64,000 bases of DNA from Methylomonas aurea (lineage in GTDB: Bacteria > Pseudomonadota > Gammaproteobacteria > Methylococcales > Methylomonadaceae): contig NZ_JANIBM010000002.1 of NCBI RefSeq assembly GCF_024505045.1, positions 124,001 through 188,000 on the forward strand, given 5' to 3'. The stretch's first letter is position 1; each line of letters opens with the position of its first letter. The notes below the pieces were generated by a model. It was not told the origin of the DNA, ran no database searches, and was given only the letters and a program-made list of their open reading frames with translations. The position numbers and the translations under genes are program-made. Of the stretch, positions 28,642-39,377 are shown piece after piece.

Positions 28642-31600
28642 ATGGTCAGATGGTTTAATGATGCGCCGATCAAAATCAAGTTAGTGTCGATCATGGCGTT
28701 GATTGCGATGATGACGCTATTTCTGGCAACCACGGCGATCATCATCAACGAATATTTTGCGAAGAAGAAGGAAACCGAGCAGCAATTGGTTTTGGTGGCC
28801 AATATTATCGCCTCGAACATTTCTGCTGCGCTGGTATTCGGCGATATGACGGCGGCCAACACCATGCTGGAAAGTATGCGGACGCGGGAAAGCATCCTGA
28901 ATGCCGAGTTGTACAACAAACAGGGCGAGCTGTTTGCCGACTACCATTCCGGCAAAGCCGGGATCAGCCACTGGGATGCGGAACGAACTCTGGCTTTATT
29001 GAAACAGGCCAAGAATCCGGACGCCGGCGGCAGCCTGTTCGATTCCGTCACCGGCGCCGTGGCGCATTGGTACGACAGGCTGTTTCCGTACAACCGCGAC
29101 GCGGATGGCGCTGCTGCCGACAGAGACGTGTTCCGCTACGACGCCGATAACAATCTGCACTTCGTACGGCGGATCGAGCTGGATGGCGAAATGGTCGGCG
29201 TATTACATTTGGTGGACGACCAAAGCGGCTTTTACGCCATCCTGAAAACCTTTTATTTAATCATCGGCTTGATCGTGCTGTTCACAATGCTTTGTATCAG
29301 CGCATTGACTTCCAAGATGCAGCATATCTTTTTGGCACCGTTATTGAAGTTGATGGAAGCCATGCAGTCGGTCGGTCACGAAAAAAGCTTTTCCCACCGC
29401 ATCAACAAGACCAGTTCCGACGAGTTCGGCGATCTAGCCGATGTCTACAACACCATGCTCGCCGAAATTCAGTTCCGCGACGACCAATTGGCGATGCACC
29501 GCGATTCGCTGGAGCAGCAAGTACTGGAGCGGACCCGGCAATTGGCCGAAAAAAACCGAGAACTGAACAGCAGCGTCGCCGAAGCCTTGGCTGCCAAGGA
29601 GCAGGCGGAGCAGGCCAGCAAGGCCAAGTCGCAGTTTTTGGCGACGATGAGCCACGAGATCAGAACACCGATGAACGGCGTGTTGGGGATGACCGAGCTG
29701 TTAATGGCGTCCGGATTGAACGAGCGGCAAAAACGTTTCGCCGAAACCGCGTATCGCTCGGCCAATTCGCTGCTCGGCATCATCAATAACATTCTGGATT
29801 TTTCCAAAATCGAAGCCGGTAAATTGCAACTGATTTTGCAGGAGTTCGATTTGCGGCCGATGCTGGAAGAAACCGTCGAGTTGTTGGCCGACCAGGCGCA
29901 CCGCAAGGGTGTGGAATTGATTTTGAACATGCCCCACGATCTGAATTACATCGTGCAGGGCGACGCCGAGCGTTTGCGCCAGGTGCTGGTCAATTTGCTC
30001 AGCAATGCGATCAAGTTTACCGAGCGCGGAGATGTCCAGCTCAAGGTTGGCCGAGTTGAAGGTGGCGCTGCCGAAAACAGGGTTCGGCTATTGTTCGAGG
30101 TGATCGACACCGGCATCGGCGTGCCGGACGAACGCCAAATCGAGATCTTCGAAAGCTTCACTCAATCGGACGGCAGCATCACCCGACGTTATGGCGGCAC
30201 CGGTTTGGGATTGACCATCTCCAAGCAATTGGTGGAACTGATGGCCGGCGAACTGCAACTGGAAAGCCGAGTCGGCGCCGGCTCGCGGTTTTACTTCAGC
30301 CTGGAATTCGGTCTGGGGATCCAAGCCGCCATCGCTCGGGCAGACACCGCGGATTTGCATGGCGTCAATATTCTGGTGGTCGACGATAACGCCACCAATC
30401 GCGATATTCTAACTTCGCAGTTGGCGTTGTGGGGCGCCAACGCCACTAGCGTCGACAGCGGGCCGCGGGCGTTGAAAATGCTGTTGGAAGCGGCCGCGGT
30501 GCAGCAACCGTTTCAGCTGGCCTTGCTGGATTGGCACCTGCCTATCATGGATGGCTTGTCGTTGGCCAAAGCGATTCAAACCGACCGGCGGATTCCCAAG
30601 CCCGCCATCATCATGCTCAGCTCGGAAAACGTCAGTTTCCAATCCGAACGCAGCTACGAATACGGCATCAGTTTTTTTCTGAACAAACCGGTGTTTCAGC
30701 AACGGCTATTGAACTGTCTGCGCGTGACTTTGGCGCAGGACAAGGTGGTCGAGCCGGAGCTGTCGCAAACCGGCAAACCGGTTTGCGCCACCCGCTTGCG
30801 CGGGCGGATTCTGGTTGCCGAAGACAATTTAGTGAACCAGGAAGTCGTAAAAAGCTTCCTGGAGCACATGGGGTGCCGCGCGGATGTGGTAGACAACGGT
30901 GAAGCGGCCGTAATCGCCGCTGGCCGCTGCGATTACGACTTGATTTTGATGGATTGCCACATGCCGGTCATGGACGGGTTCAGCGCCACGCTCAAACTGC
31001 GCGAACACGAAACCGCAGCCGGCAAGCGCCGGGTTCCGGTGATCGCATTGACCGCCGACGTGCAGAAAGGCATTCAAGGTCAATGCCTGGCGGCGGGGAT
31101 GGACGGCTATCTGAGCAAGCCTTTCAGCAAAGACCAGTTGCGCACGCTGTTGCTGGCTTGGTTAGCTGCAGGCGGAACGCCGCGAGTCGATAGCCCGGTC
31201 GCACCGGGAGCACTTCCGGCGCCGACGGAGCTGAGCCCTATCTGCCATGCCGATACTGCCGAATTGCGAGAAATCGTCGATGCCCAAGGTGTCAGTTTGT
31301 TCGATAAAGCGGTGGCTTTGTACCTGCAAACCGCGGCGGAACAGGCCGAAAAACTGCGCCAGGCGATCGCGGCGGCCGACCTTCAAACCGTGGCGAATAC
31401 TGCGCATGCGTTGAAATCGGCCAGCGCCAATTTGGGGGCGCGGGAGTTCGCCAAAATCTGTCTGGCGCTTGAGACTGCCGGGCGCCAGGGCGCCGCGGAT
31501 AAAGTTGGGGGATTGCTAGCCGCCTTCGAGCGGCAATTGCCGGAAGTCTTGGCCGAACTGCGCCATTTGGCCGCTACCGGTCCGACCGAATCGGCGGCTG

Positions 31601-33735
31601 CAGATGGCAAGAGGGACGCCGCCGGGTCGGCCAGTGCCGCAGTGCGCTTGCTACTGGTAGACGATGATCCTAACTTCCGGCTGATTACCGGCGAGCAATT
31701 GAGATCGGCCGGCTTTCGGGTCGAGGAGGCGTGCAGCGGCGAACAGGCCTTGGAGATGTTGCAACGCGAGATTCCGGACCTGGTGATTCTGGACGCGATC
31801 ATGGGCGGCATCGACGGATTCGAAACCTGCGCCCGGATGTCGGCCTTAGCCGAGATGACCGACGTGCCGATCATCATGTCCACCGGTCTGGACGATATCG
31901 AATCGATCAACCGCGCCTTCAAAGCTGGGGCAGCGGATTTCGTCATCAAGCCGCTGAATCACGTGGTGTTGATCCACCACATCAAGTTTTTGCTGCGTTC
32001 GTATCGGGATACCGCCGAGTTACGTAACAGCAAGCAGCAGTTGTCCGCAGCCCAGCGCATTGCCGGCTTGGGTTACTGGACCTGGGATGCCAAACAGGAC
32101 AAATTCGAGATTTCGCCTTATCTAGCCGAATTGTGCCGCGCCAGCCCGGGCTATTTTCAGGGCCAATTGGGCAAGTACCTGGATTTGATCGACGTTGCCG
32201 ATCGGGACAAAGTGGAGGAGGTGGTTAATGCCGCCGTCGAAGGTAAGGGGGCCTGTATCGAATACCGGCTGCTGAGCGAAAGCGAAGACCCTATCACTGT
32301 GCGCCAGGATACGGCGTTGATCAATAGCGGCGCGCAAAGTTATGTTACCGGTACGGTTCAGGATATATCCAAACAGAAGGAATCGGAAAAAATCATTCAC
32401 CAATTGGCATATTTCGACGAGCTGACCGGCTTGGCCAGCAGGGTGCATTACCACTCCCGGATGCAGCAAACCATCAAAGCCGCGGCGCGGGCGCAACAGG
32501 AGTTTGCGTTCCTGTTTTTGGACTTGGACGAATTTAAATACGTCAACGACAGCTTCGGCCATAACGTCGGCGACCAGTTTCTGAAAGCCATCGCCCAGCG
32601 GATCCAGAGCGTGGTGCGCGAGGAAGACTTTGCCGCACGGCTGGGCGGCGACGAATTTTGCATCATCGTCAACGCTATTACCGACGAATTCCAGGCCATG
32701 GACATTGCCGAACGTTGCTTGCAGGAAATCAACCGGCCGTTGATTTTGAGCGGCCACCACCTGAAGCCAAGGGTCAGCATCGGTATCGCCATTTATCCGA
32801 AAGACGGCGACAACGAGCACGATCTGATGAAGGCGGCCGATACGGCGATGTATTCGGCCAAAACCGCCGGCAAACAGCGTTACGCCTATTACCGGCCGGA
32901 AATGACCGGTTTAGCGATCAAGCGTCTGCAGGACGAACAAATGTTGCGCGATGCTTTGGAACTGGGCCAGTTCGAATTGCATTATCAGCCCCAGGTGGGC
33001 ATGTTGGACGGCCGCATGGTCGGTATCGAAGCCTTGGCTCGTTGGCGCCACCCGCAGCGGGGCATGATCGGACCAAGCGAATTCATTCCGCTGGCCGAGA
33101 CGCTGGGATTGATCGGCAAGATCGACGAATGGGCGATCCGTAGCGCCTGTTTGCAGTTGTTGAATTGGCGTAGCCAAGGTCTGCCGATGTTGACGATGGC
33201 CGTCAACGTCGCCGCCAGCCATTTCCGCGATCCCCAGTTTATCGGTTCGCTACGCGATATCTTGCAACAGACCGGTATGCCCGCCGAGTACCTGCAACTG
33301 GAAGTTACCGAAAGTGCGATGCAAAACCCGGCCGATATGGACGTATTCCGCAGAGTTAAGGAAATCGGCGTGAAAATCGCCATCGACGATTTCGGTACCG
33401 GTTATTCGTCGCTGGTGGCGTTAAAGCAAATGCCGGTCGACTGCTTGAAAATCGACCGCATATTCGTGCAGGACGTATTGATCAATCCGCAAACCCCGAT
33501 TCTGCTCGGAACCATCATCGGTATGGCGCATGCGATGCAATTCTGCCTGGTCGCCGAAGGGGTGGAAACCATAGACCAGGCGCTGGTTATGAGCGGTTTG
33601 GGCTGCCAGATCGTACAAGGTTTTCTGTTCAGCGCTCCGCAGCCGGCCGCGGCATTACCAGCCTTGTTTCGAAAGGACTTTCGTTTGGAATTCGTCGACG
33701 CCAGACCTGGCACGTATATTTCACCCGACAACTGA
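28642..33735 (+). CDS. Hybrid histidine kinase with three receivers, HPt, PAS, GGDEF and EAL domains
   Basis: 1697 residues from ATG 28642 (GGAG upstream). Order: membrane helix about 16-38, periplasmic sensor, helix about 206-228, HAMP, coiled coil, HisKA (M-S-H-E-I-R-T-P, H338), HATPase (to about 565), receiver 1 (D630), receiver 2 (D771), HPt (A-H-A-L-K-S, H922), receiver 3 (D1051), PAS (about 1135-1245), GGDEF (1335-1339, with an upstream R-E-E-D inhibitory site) and EAL (E-A-L at 1463-1465, D-D-F-G-T-G-Y and K-I-D kept). Both cyclase and phosphodiesterase motifs are intact. Follows YfiR, like a much-extended YfiN. Makes or breaks c-di-GMP under phosphorelay control. Confidence 0.92.
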   Translation: MVRWFNDAPIKIKLVSIMALIAMMTLFLATTAIIINEYFAKKKETEQQLVLVANIIASNISAALVFGDMTAANTMLESMRTRESILNAELYNKQGELFADYHSGKAGISHWDAERTLALLKQAKNPDAGGSLFDSVTGAVAHWYDRLFPYNRDADGAAADRDVFRYDADNNLHFVRRIELDGEMVGVLHLVDDQSGFYAILKTFYLIIGLIVLFTMLCISALTSKMQHIFLAPLLKLMEAMQSVGHEKSFSHRINKTSSDEFGDLADVYNTMLAEIQFRDDQLAMHRDSLEQQVLERTRQLAEKNRELNSSVAEALAAKEQAEQASKAKSQFLATMSHEIRTPMNGVLGMTELLMASGLNERQKRFAETAYRSANSLLGIINNILDFSKIEAGKLQLILQEFDLRPMLEETVELLADQAHRKGVELILNMPHDLNYIVQGDAERLRQVLVNLLSNAIKFTERGDVQLKVGRVEGGAAENRVRLLFEVIDTGIGVPDERQIEIFESFTQSDGSITRRYGGTGLGLTISKQLVELMAGELQLESRVGAGSRFYFSLEFGLGIQAAIARADTADLHGVNILVVDDNATNRDILTSQLALWGANATSVDSGPRALKMLLEAAAVQQPFQLALLDWHLPIMDGLSLAKAIQTDRRIPKPAIIMLSSENVSFQSERSYEYGISFFLNKPVFQQRLLNCLRVTLAQDKVVEPELSQTGKPVCATRLRGRILVAEDNLVNQEVVKSFLEHMGCRADVVDNGEAAVIAAGRCDYDLILMDCHMPVMDGFSATLKLREHETAAGKRRVPVIALTADVQKGIQGQCLAAGMDGYLSKPFSKDQLRTLLLAWLAAGGTPRVDSPVAPGALPAPTELSPICHADTAELREIVDAQGVSLFDKAVALYLQTAAEQAEKLRQAIAAADLQTVANTAHALKSASANLGAREFAKICLALETAGRQGAADKVGGLLAAFERQLPEVLAELRHLAATGPTESAAADGKRDAAGSASAAVRLLLVDDDPNFRLITGEQLRSAGFRVEEACSGEQALEMLQREIPDLVILDAIMGGIDGFETCARMSALAEMTDVPIIMSTGLDDIESINRAFKAGAADFVIKPLNHVVLIHHIKFLLRSYRDTAELRNSKQQLSAAQRIAGLGYWTWDAKQDKFEISPYLAELCRASPGYFQGQLGKYLDLIDVADRDKVEEVVNAAVEGKGACIEYRLLSESEDPITVRQDTALINSGAQSYVTGTVQDISKQKESEKIIHQLAYFDELTGLASRVHYHSRMQQTIKAAARAQQEFAFLFLDLDEFKYVNDSFGHNVGDQFLKAIAQRIQSVVREEDFAARLGGDEFCIIVNAITDEFQAMDIAERCLQEINRPLILSGHHLKPRVSIGIAIYPKDGDNEHDLMKAADTAMYSAKTAGKQRYAYYRPEMTGLAIKRLQDEQMLRDALELGQFELHYQPQVGMLDGRMVGIEALARWRHPQRGMIGPSEFIPLAETLGLIGKIDEWAIRSACLQLLNWRSQGLPMLTMAVNVAASHFRDPQFIGSLRDILQQTGMPAEYLQLEVTESAMQNPADMDVFRRVKEIGVKIAIDDFGTGYSSLVALKQMPVDCLKIDRIFVQDVLINPQTPILLGTIIGMAHAMQFCLVAEGVETIDQALVMSGLGCQIVQGFLFSAPQPAAALPALFRKDFRLEFVDARPGTYISPDN

Positions 33736-33737
33736 CT

Positions 33738-34604
33738 ATGCCCAGAATCGAATTGCCGGCTTGCTTTGCCGATGCGAGACAATTGCCGGCCTTGCCCCAC
33801 GACGTTCACCATCTGATCAAAGCCCTGGCCAACGATGGTCTGGATTATGCCGGCCTGGCGCAAGTGCTGGAGGCGCATCCCACGATCTGCTCGCGACTGA
33901 TCGCACTGGCCAATTCGGCCTGGATCAACAACAACGGCGAGCCGGTGACCTCAATCGAGCGCACCTGCTTCAAACTGGGTTTGAATATCGTCCGTGGCGT
34001 AAGTATAGGCTTGGCGGTGATGAAGCCGTTCAACGTCAACCAATGCCGCGGCTTCGACATCCGGCGTTACTGGGTCAGCAGTATGCTGGCGGCGCAAGCG
34101 GCCGGCGATTTGGCGCGGGCGTTGGCACTGCAGGATGCCGAGGTTAACGAGACTTTCGTGCAAACTGCGCATACCGCCGGTATTTTGCATAATTTGGGGC
34201 TATTGTGCCTGGCGGATACGATGGCCTTGCAGACTCAGGAAGCATTGCAACTGAAACGGGCCAATCCACAATTGCATCTGAACCAGGTTTTGCGCAAAAC
34301 CGCCGGCACCGACTATTGCGAGATCGGCGCCTATCTGGCCCAGTACTGGGGCATCCCGGAGGTTCTGGCCACGGCTATCGAACACCACCGCCACTCCGGT
34401 TACCGCGGCGATCATTGGAAGCTGGCGCAGATGGTCGGTGCCGCCACGCGGATGGTAGGTGCGTTATTCAAGGACGAGGAAATGCCGTCATTGGGCATGC
34501 TGGAGGCGCTGGCAATCTCGGAAAATGCCGCACAGCGTTGCTTCGCCAATTTACAAACCGAATATGCCAAGACCAAAGAATTGGCCAGGGTTTTGTTCGG
34601 GTAG
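33738..34604 (+). CDS. HDOD-domain signalling protein
   Basis: 288 residues, starting two bases after the hybrid kinase stop. HDOD domain pattern: L-P-A-L-P-H-D-V-H-H-L-I-K-A-L, S-R-L-I-A-L-A-N-S-A-W, I-E-R-T-C-F-K-L-G-L-N-I-V-R-G-V and H-T-A-G-I-L-H-N-L-G-L, with A-I-E-H-H-R-H-S-G-Y near residue 215. HDOD proteins are non-catalytic HD-fold relatives that act in signal transduction, often with c-di-GMP networks. Probably co-expressed with the kinase. Confidence 0.88.
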   Translation: MPRIELPACFADARQLPALPHDVHHLIKALANDGLDYAGLAQVLEAHPTICSRLIALANSAWINNNGEPVTSIERTCFKLGLNIVRGVSIGLAVMKPFNVNQCRGFDIRRYWVSSMLAAQAAGDLARALALQDAEVNETFVQTAHTAGILHNLGLLCLADTMALQTQEALQLKRANPQLHLNQVLRKTAGTDYCEIGAYLAQYWGIPEVLATAIEHHRHSGYRGDHWKLAQMVGAATRMVGALFKDEEMPSLGMLEALAISENAAQRCFANLQTEYAKTKELARVLFG

Positions 34605-34793
34605 GCTACCGTTCCGGGTTATCCGTAAATATCTGAGAAAGCGCCGGAACAGATCGATCAACGGCTCGGTGTCCTGTTTCCGACTCGACTGGGCGATTAC
34701 ATGACCCCTGTTTCAGCGGGGGGCGTGTTCTGTGGTCAGATATGATTGACTAGATATGGAACGGCTGAACACAATATTTCATTGTAGCTCGCT

Positions 34794-36647
34794 TTATTTT
34801 AAATGGTTGCGTACCGCTGGAAATTGTTCGAGCACGCAATAAGCCCAGCGTTTATTCGGTATGATATTTTCGTTGGTTAAATATTTGTTTTTTTTCCAGG
34901 AAGAAAAGGCGGGGGACTGGTTCAGCCAACGCCAAATAGGAATGGTGAATCCGGTTTTAGGGCGGTTTACGATGTGATCTTCCAATTTAACGGCCAGTGA
35001 TTGAGGCAATATTTCTTTTTTGTTCCCCAACTTGCCGGTTGCCGCGAAGCCAACCAGATTGGAAAGCAAAATGTGATCCACCAGCGGCACGCGAATTTCC
35101 AAAGAGTGAGCCATTCCTATCCAGTCGGTATCGCGCAACAATTGATTCCGCATGTATTTCTTTGATTCCAGAGCTACGATTTTTCCGAAATCGGATTCAA
35201 TGTCGTCTATTGACTCGAAGCTACTGGCTTCCGAAAGTTTAGCTAAGCCGGCCTTTAATATATCCCTGTCAATAATATTTGAAATTTCCCAGGGCATAAA
35301 TAACCCTTTATGAATCTGGTAAGCAGACGTAATATTTCTGCTCATGTTCAAATAATCGGAGTTGTTCGGATTTAATTTTTTAAAGTTTTTAGCAATAAAA
35401 GAATGGATATGAAAGAATAAACCATTAATTGCTGGGCTTGAATTGTATGGCGATAATTTATTTAGAGTTTGCGGAATTGTTTCGAATGTGTTGTAGCCGC
35501 CCAGCATCTCATCTCCGCCCAAACCGGATAGAACGACCTTCAACCCGTTAGCTTTAGCAGCTTTGCTGACTAGCCAAGTGTTGATGCCGTCGATAGTCGG
35601 TTGATCCATCGCTTCCAGAAACATTGCTAATTCGGCTTCGACTTCGGACATGCTAGAGGTGACGACTTGGTGATTTACGCCCAGTCTTGACGCTATTTCC
35701 CTGGCAACGGGCGCTTCGTCTAACGACCTCCCGTTGAATTCTTCGAAAGCGAGCGTTATAGCGCTTACGGACTCTGAAGCAAGTTCTTGCGCCAGGCCGG
35801 TAATCGTTGCGGAGTCGAGCCCCGCCGACAAAAAAGTGCCGACAGGAACGTCGGCAACCATGTGCGCTTTGACGGAGTCGATAATGGCCGACTTAGCCAA
35901 TCCCTTGGCTTGATCCGGATGAATAGCAGAGGCCGCCGCATAAGATGAGTTTATGGAGTTATTGATGTTCCAATATTGATGTAGGCGTTGACGGCCTAAA
36001 TAATCGATTTCGAGTACGTGTCCTGCAGGCAACACCTTTATGTCTTCATAAAAAGTAAGGGGCTCGGATATGCTGCCCCAAAGTAGAAAACTTACTAATG
36101 CAGCCGGATTGATTGACAAATCGATAGCGTTCCCCGCTAATAGAGCTTGTACCTGACTCGCAAAACGAAATACACCATTCCTATTTGAATAATAAACCGG
36201 CTTTATACCGTAAGGATCACGTGCAACTATAAGCTTCTTGTTACGGTTATCCCATAGCGCAAATGCGAACATCCCACGTAATTGGTTAACCATTTCGACG
36301 CCGATATGCTGGTATAAACGAAGCAGAACTTCTGTATCGCTATGGCTTCGAAAAACAAAGCCTTTTGATTCTAAATCCTTTCTTAATTCGTTGTGATTGT
36401 ATATTTCACCATTGAATGTAATCGATAAGTCACCCTCCGACGTGTGCATGGGCTGAGCTCCCAATTCGGAAAGTTCGATTATCGCCAAACGCCGATGTCC
36501 AAATCCGACATTACCGCAGTCCGATATCCAAAGGCCGGCACCGTCAGGCCCTCTGTTATACATAGAATCGCGAGTCAGGAGTATTTCGTTGGCGTTAATT
36601 CCGTGATTATTGCCACCGTGGAGAAAAATACCGTTAATTCCGCACAT
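34794..36647 (-). CDS. asnB: Glutamine-hydrolysing asparagine synthase-type amidotransferase
   Basis: 617 residues. Nucleophile Cys2 (M-C-G-I-N-G-I), N-terminal glutaminase domain (R-G-P-D-G-A-G, F-N-G-E-I-Y-N-H), C-terminal synthetase domain with the ATP-pyrophosphatase loop (F-L-S-A-G-L-D-S-A-T) and L-S-G-L-G-G-D-E-M-L-G-G-Y. In polysaccharide loci such enzymes are often thought to amidate a sugar acid rather than free aspartate, so the true substrate is open. Downstream-most gene of the leftward locus; its start is two bases from the next gene's stop. Confidence 0.9.
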   Translation of the reverse strand: MCGINGIFLHGGNNHGINANEILLTRDSMYNRGPDGAGLWISDCGNVGFGHRRLAIIELSELGAQPMHTSEGDLSITFNGEIYNHNELRKDLESKGFVFRSHSDTEVLLRLYQHIGVEMVNQLRGMFAFALWDNRNKKLIVARDPYGIKPVYYSNRNGVFRFASQVQALLAGNAIDLSINPAALVSFLLWGSISEPLTFYEDIKVLPAGHVLEIDYLGRQRLHQYWNINNSINSSYAAASAIHPDQAKGLAKSAIIDSVKAHMVADVPVGTFLSAGLDSATITGLAQELASESVSAITLAFEEFNGRSLDEAPVAREIASRLGVNHQVVTSSMSEVEAELAMFLEAMDQPTIDGINTWLVSKAAKANGLKVVLSGLGGDEMLGGYNTFETIPQTLNKLSPYNSSPAINGLFFHIHSFIAKNFKKLNPNNSDYLNMSRNITSAYQIHKGLFMPWEISNIIDRDILKAGLAKLSEASSFESIDDIESDFGKIVALESKKYMRNQLLRDTDWIGMAHSLEIRVPLVDHILLSNLVGFAATGKLGNKKEILPQSLAVKLEDHIVNRPKTGFTIPIWRWLNQSPAFSSWKKNKYLTNENIIPNKRWAYCVLEQFPAVRNHLK

Positions 36648-36649
36648 GG

Positions 36650-37840
36650 TTAAGAATCAATTTGAATTTTGTTTCTATAAATTTCGAGAATTCTATTTGC
36701 AATATTCGACCATTTGTAAGCGGCAGGAGATTGCTTTATGGTTGAGTCGTCAAATTCAATCTGATGGGTTAGATAACGTTCAAGCGCATCCTTAATGCCA
36801 TAGGCATCGACATCATTAACATAAAATCCGTTTTCGCCTTCTTTAACGTAGTCAGACATCCCACCTTGTTTAGAGGTGAGGACGGGCGTCCCGCAGGCAT
36901 TCGCTTCAAGAAAGACAATGCCGAAACCTTCAAAATTTTTCGGCTCAGCATAGGACACTAAAATAAATAGCCCGGCTTTTCTGTAATATTCCAGTAATTC
37001 GTCCAAAGTCTTCCTGCCTTCTATAAAAACTCTGTCTTCAAGGCGATTTAGCTTAATTAGAGAATCAAGCTCATCTTTATAGTTTCCTGTATTGTTGCCG
37101 CTGATAATAACGTATTTAAAGTGAAATCTATCTTTAAGCAAAGCAAACGCTTTGATTACATTATGAATATTCTTGATGCGGTCATGTTCGTCAATTCTGG
37201 AAACTGTTAAAAATAGATGGGTGTCTTTTTTAACGTTGTGCTCTGCGAAGAAGTTTTCAGAAACACCGGGGGGCACCACGCTGACATTTGAGGATGCGGA
37301 TGGAAATTTTTGAGCGAACATCGTTCTAGTAAACTGGCTTACTGTAATTACTTGTTTTGCCTTTTTTAAAGCAAAAGAAAAAATAATTTTATTGAATAAC
37401 AGCTCGGTGTGCTCCCAATAAAAATTTAGCCTATTTTTTACCGAATCTGGTAATCGCCATAAGAGATGTTGATCGAGAAGTTTTTTGCCCGGTAAATTAT
37501 ATCGAATGCTAAAACTAAAAATATCGTCACCATGAGTTGTGACAAAAACGTTTTTTTTATGGAACGATAAAGGTGCGTAATATAAAAAAAGCGAGTGCCA
37601 TAAGTCCATGTCAAAATTGTTTAAGAGCGCCAGATCTTTCTTTAAATCATGGGTTAGTATTGGATGAAGAATGTAGCTATCATCATTCAATGCCCCTTCT
37701 ACAGAAAAGACGTGCACTTCGAATCCTTTTTCGGCATAGGCCTTAGCTAATTCGTAGCAGTAAATGTTTGCGCCACCTATCACTGGCAGAAAGTATGGAG
37801 CTATGAGCCCAATTTTTTTAAAAGGATAATTGTGTTGCAT
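36650..37840 (-). CDS. Glycosyltransferase family 4 (GT-B)
   Basis: 396 residues. N-terminal G-G-A-N-I-Y-C-Y-E-L-A acceptor-side loop; C-terminal donor domain with L-T-V-S-R-I-D-E-H-D-R-I-K-N, V-F-I-E-G-R and E-G-F-G-I-V-F-L-E-A-N-A-C-G-T-P-V, the E-x7-E motif of retaining GT4 enzymes. Strongly AT-rich coding, unlike genes before 34.6 kb. Adds a sugar to the surface polysaccharide; donor and acceptor unknown. Confidence 0.88.
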   Translation of the reverse strand: MQHNYPFKKIGLIAPYFLPVIGGANIYCYELAKAYAEKGFEVHVFSVEGALNDDSYILHPILTHDLKKDLALLNNFDMDLWHSLFLYYAPLSFHKKNVFVTTHGDDIFSFSIRYNLPGKKLLDQHLLWRLPDSVKNRLNFYWEHTELLFNKIIFSFALKKAKQVITVSQFTRTMFAQKFPSASSNVSVVPPGVSENFFAEHNVKKDTHLFLTVSRIDEHDRIKNIHNVIKAFALLKDRFHFKYVIISGNNTGNYKDELDSLIKLNRLEDRVFIEGRKTLDELLEYYRKAGLFILVSYAEPKNFEGFGIVFLEANACGTPVLTSKQGGMSDYVKEGENGFYVNDVDAYGIKDALERYLTHQIEFDDSTIKQSPAAYKWSNIANRILEIYRNKIQIDS

Positions 37841-37910
37841 ATTCTGAGCAAAGTCCTATGTTAGCAGATATTATTGATAGCGTTATTCCAAGTGAATAAC
37901 CTTGAAAAGA

Positions 37911-39317
37911 TCATTGCCGATTTTGTGATAAAAGGTGACCTATTTTGTGAGCTAACTTTCTGAGAATTCGGTAGGCAAGGCTATTAAGTATCTTGTTGGC
38001 CAGATTTTCGACACGATTAAATCGATCATAAAGCTCTTCTAGTCGGAGGCCTAGATATGCATGCTCTTCTATGGCATTCCTAAGTAATACGATTAAATAG
38101 TTAGGTCTTGATTTTGCAGGTCTGCTCAGTACCTTGTCATAAACATCCATCAACTTGTCAATTGACTGTTTTGCTTCATAGTTTCCATCGACAATTTTGT
38201 ATGCGTTTTCACAAATATTTTGTGCTAATGAAGAGTCGCTTAAAAGTACTAAAATATTTCTGGCTAGTGCCTCAAAATCTCCGACTTCAATTAATAAGCC
38301 GGATACATGGTCCTTGATCACATTTTCTACAATACCGCCACATTTTGTAGCTACTGCCGCACAACGGCAAGCCATGGCTTCTAACAAGACATACGGTCCA
38401 CCCTCGGAAAAAGAAGTTAAAGCAAAAACGTTAGATTGACGAAGTATTTCAGGTATGTCGGAACGGAAGCCAAGAAAATGCAAATTATTTTCAATTTTTA
38501 ACTGGTCAATTCGTGAAATAAGGCGCTGGTAATAATGTGGTTCATCAATTGAGCCAACTATTATAAAATGCGTGTTCTGTCTCGCTTGTAGTACGATATA
38601 AGCAGCTTCGAGTAGGATATCAAAACCTTTGTCGGGATCTATCCGTCCTATGGAAACAACTATTGAGCAATCTTCGGGTAAGCCTAGTTCTTTACGAATG
38701 TCTGATTTTATACTTGATGATTTTTCGTAAATATCTAATTCCAGGCCGACATTAATGACGCTTAAATTAGAATCGGGAATGCAGGGGGTTAGCGTATTTG
38801 CTGTAGCCTCGGAAACAGCAATTACATGATCGGAGATGTCATTAATTAAACATGCAAAATTATTCGCCGATAGGTTTAGGCGTTGAAATAGCGGTTGCGC
38901 ATCAGAGAAAGGTATATGGACTACTAAAATATGGTGAATACCTTTTTCTAGCGCGGCTAGGGCGCCGTCGAAAAAAATATTTGAATTGGTATGTACTAAA
39001 CTGATGTTATATTTGTCAATAATATCCTTTATGGCATTAATTCTTGTGGCGGTTTCTGACAAAAAAACATGCCAAGATTTGCTAGGCATCAGCCAACCAT
39101 ATTTCAGTTTGACAACGACAGAAACCACATTAATTTTATCTAGGGCAAGCCTAAAGTCTCCGTCATCGGGCAGTAATACTATTGGGTTATATAGGTTTCT
39201 ATCTAAGTGACGCATTACGCTTAATAGGTAAACCTCTCCCCCACCTATACTGCTGCTGCTAGAAATGTAAAGTATATTGATAGGGTGTTTGATTTTTGAG
39301 ACTTTTGCGATGTTCAT
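37911..39317 (-). CDS. Glycosyltransferase family 4 (GT-B)
   Basis: 468 residues, 70 bases before the previous gene. It has the I-G-G-G-E-V-Y-L-L-S-V-M-R-H-L opening, V-S-I-G-R-I-D-P-D-K-G-F-D and S-F-S-E-G-G-P-Y-V-L-L-E-A-M-A-C-R donor site. An extra C-terminal helical tail of about 75 residues (E-E-H-A-Y-L-G-L-R-L-E-E-L-Y) may bind the membrane or a partner. AT-rich. Confidence 0.88.
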   Translation of the reverse strand: MNIAKVSKIKHPINILYISSSSSIGGGEVYLLSVMRHLDRNLYNPIVLLPDDGDFRLALDKINVVSVVVKLKYGWLMPSKSWHVFLSETATRINAIKDIIDKYNISLVHTNSNIFFDGALAALEKGIHHILVVHIPFSDAQPLFQRLNLSANNFACLINDISDHVIAVSEATANTLTPCIPDSNLSVINVGLELDIYEKSSSIKSDIRKELGLPEDCSIVVSIGRIDPDKGFDILLEAAYIVLQARQNTHFIIVGSIDEPHYYQRLISRIDQLKIENNLHFLGFRSDIPEILRQSNVFALTSFSEGGPYVLLEAMACRCAAVATKCGGIVENVIKDHVSGLLIEVGDFEALARNILVLLSDSSLAQNICENAYKIVDGNYEAKQSIDKLMDVYDKVLSRPAKSRPNYLIVLLRNAIEEHAYLGLRLEELYDRFNRVENLANKILNSLAYRILRKLAHKIGHLLSQNRQ

Positions 39318-39377
39318 TATATTATGCGTTCACTATACATTTTAGTTTATCAGCGAGTTTGATGTATATTGCCCAAT

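Noticed and set aside
34605-34793. Short junction between HDOD and asnB genes with inverted repeat (34611-34617/34644-34650)
   Set aside because: Checked as a possible attachment site or element end at the AT-rich boundary; no direct repeat or transposase remnant is seen.
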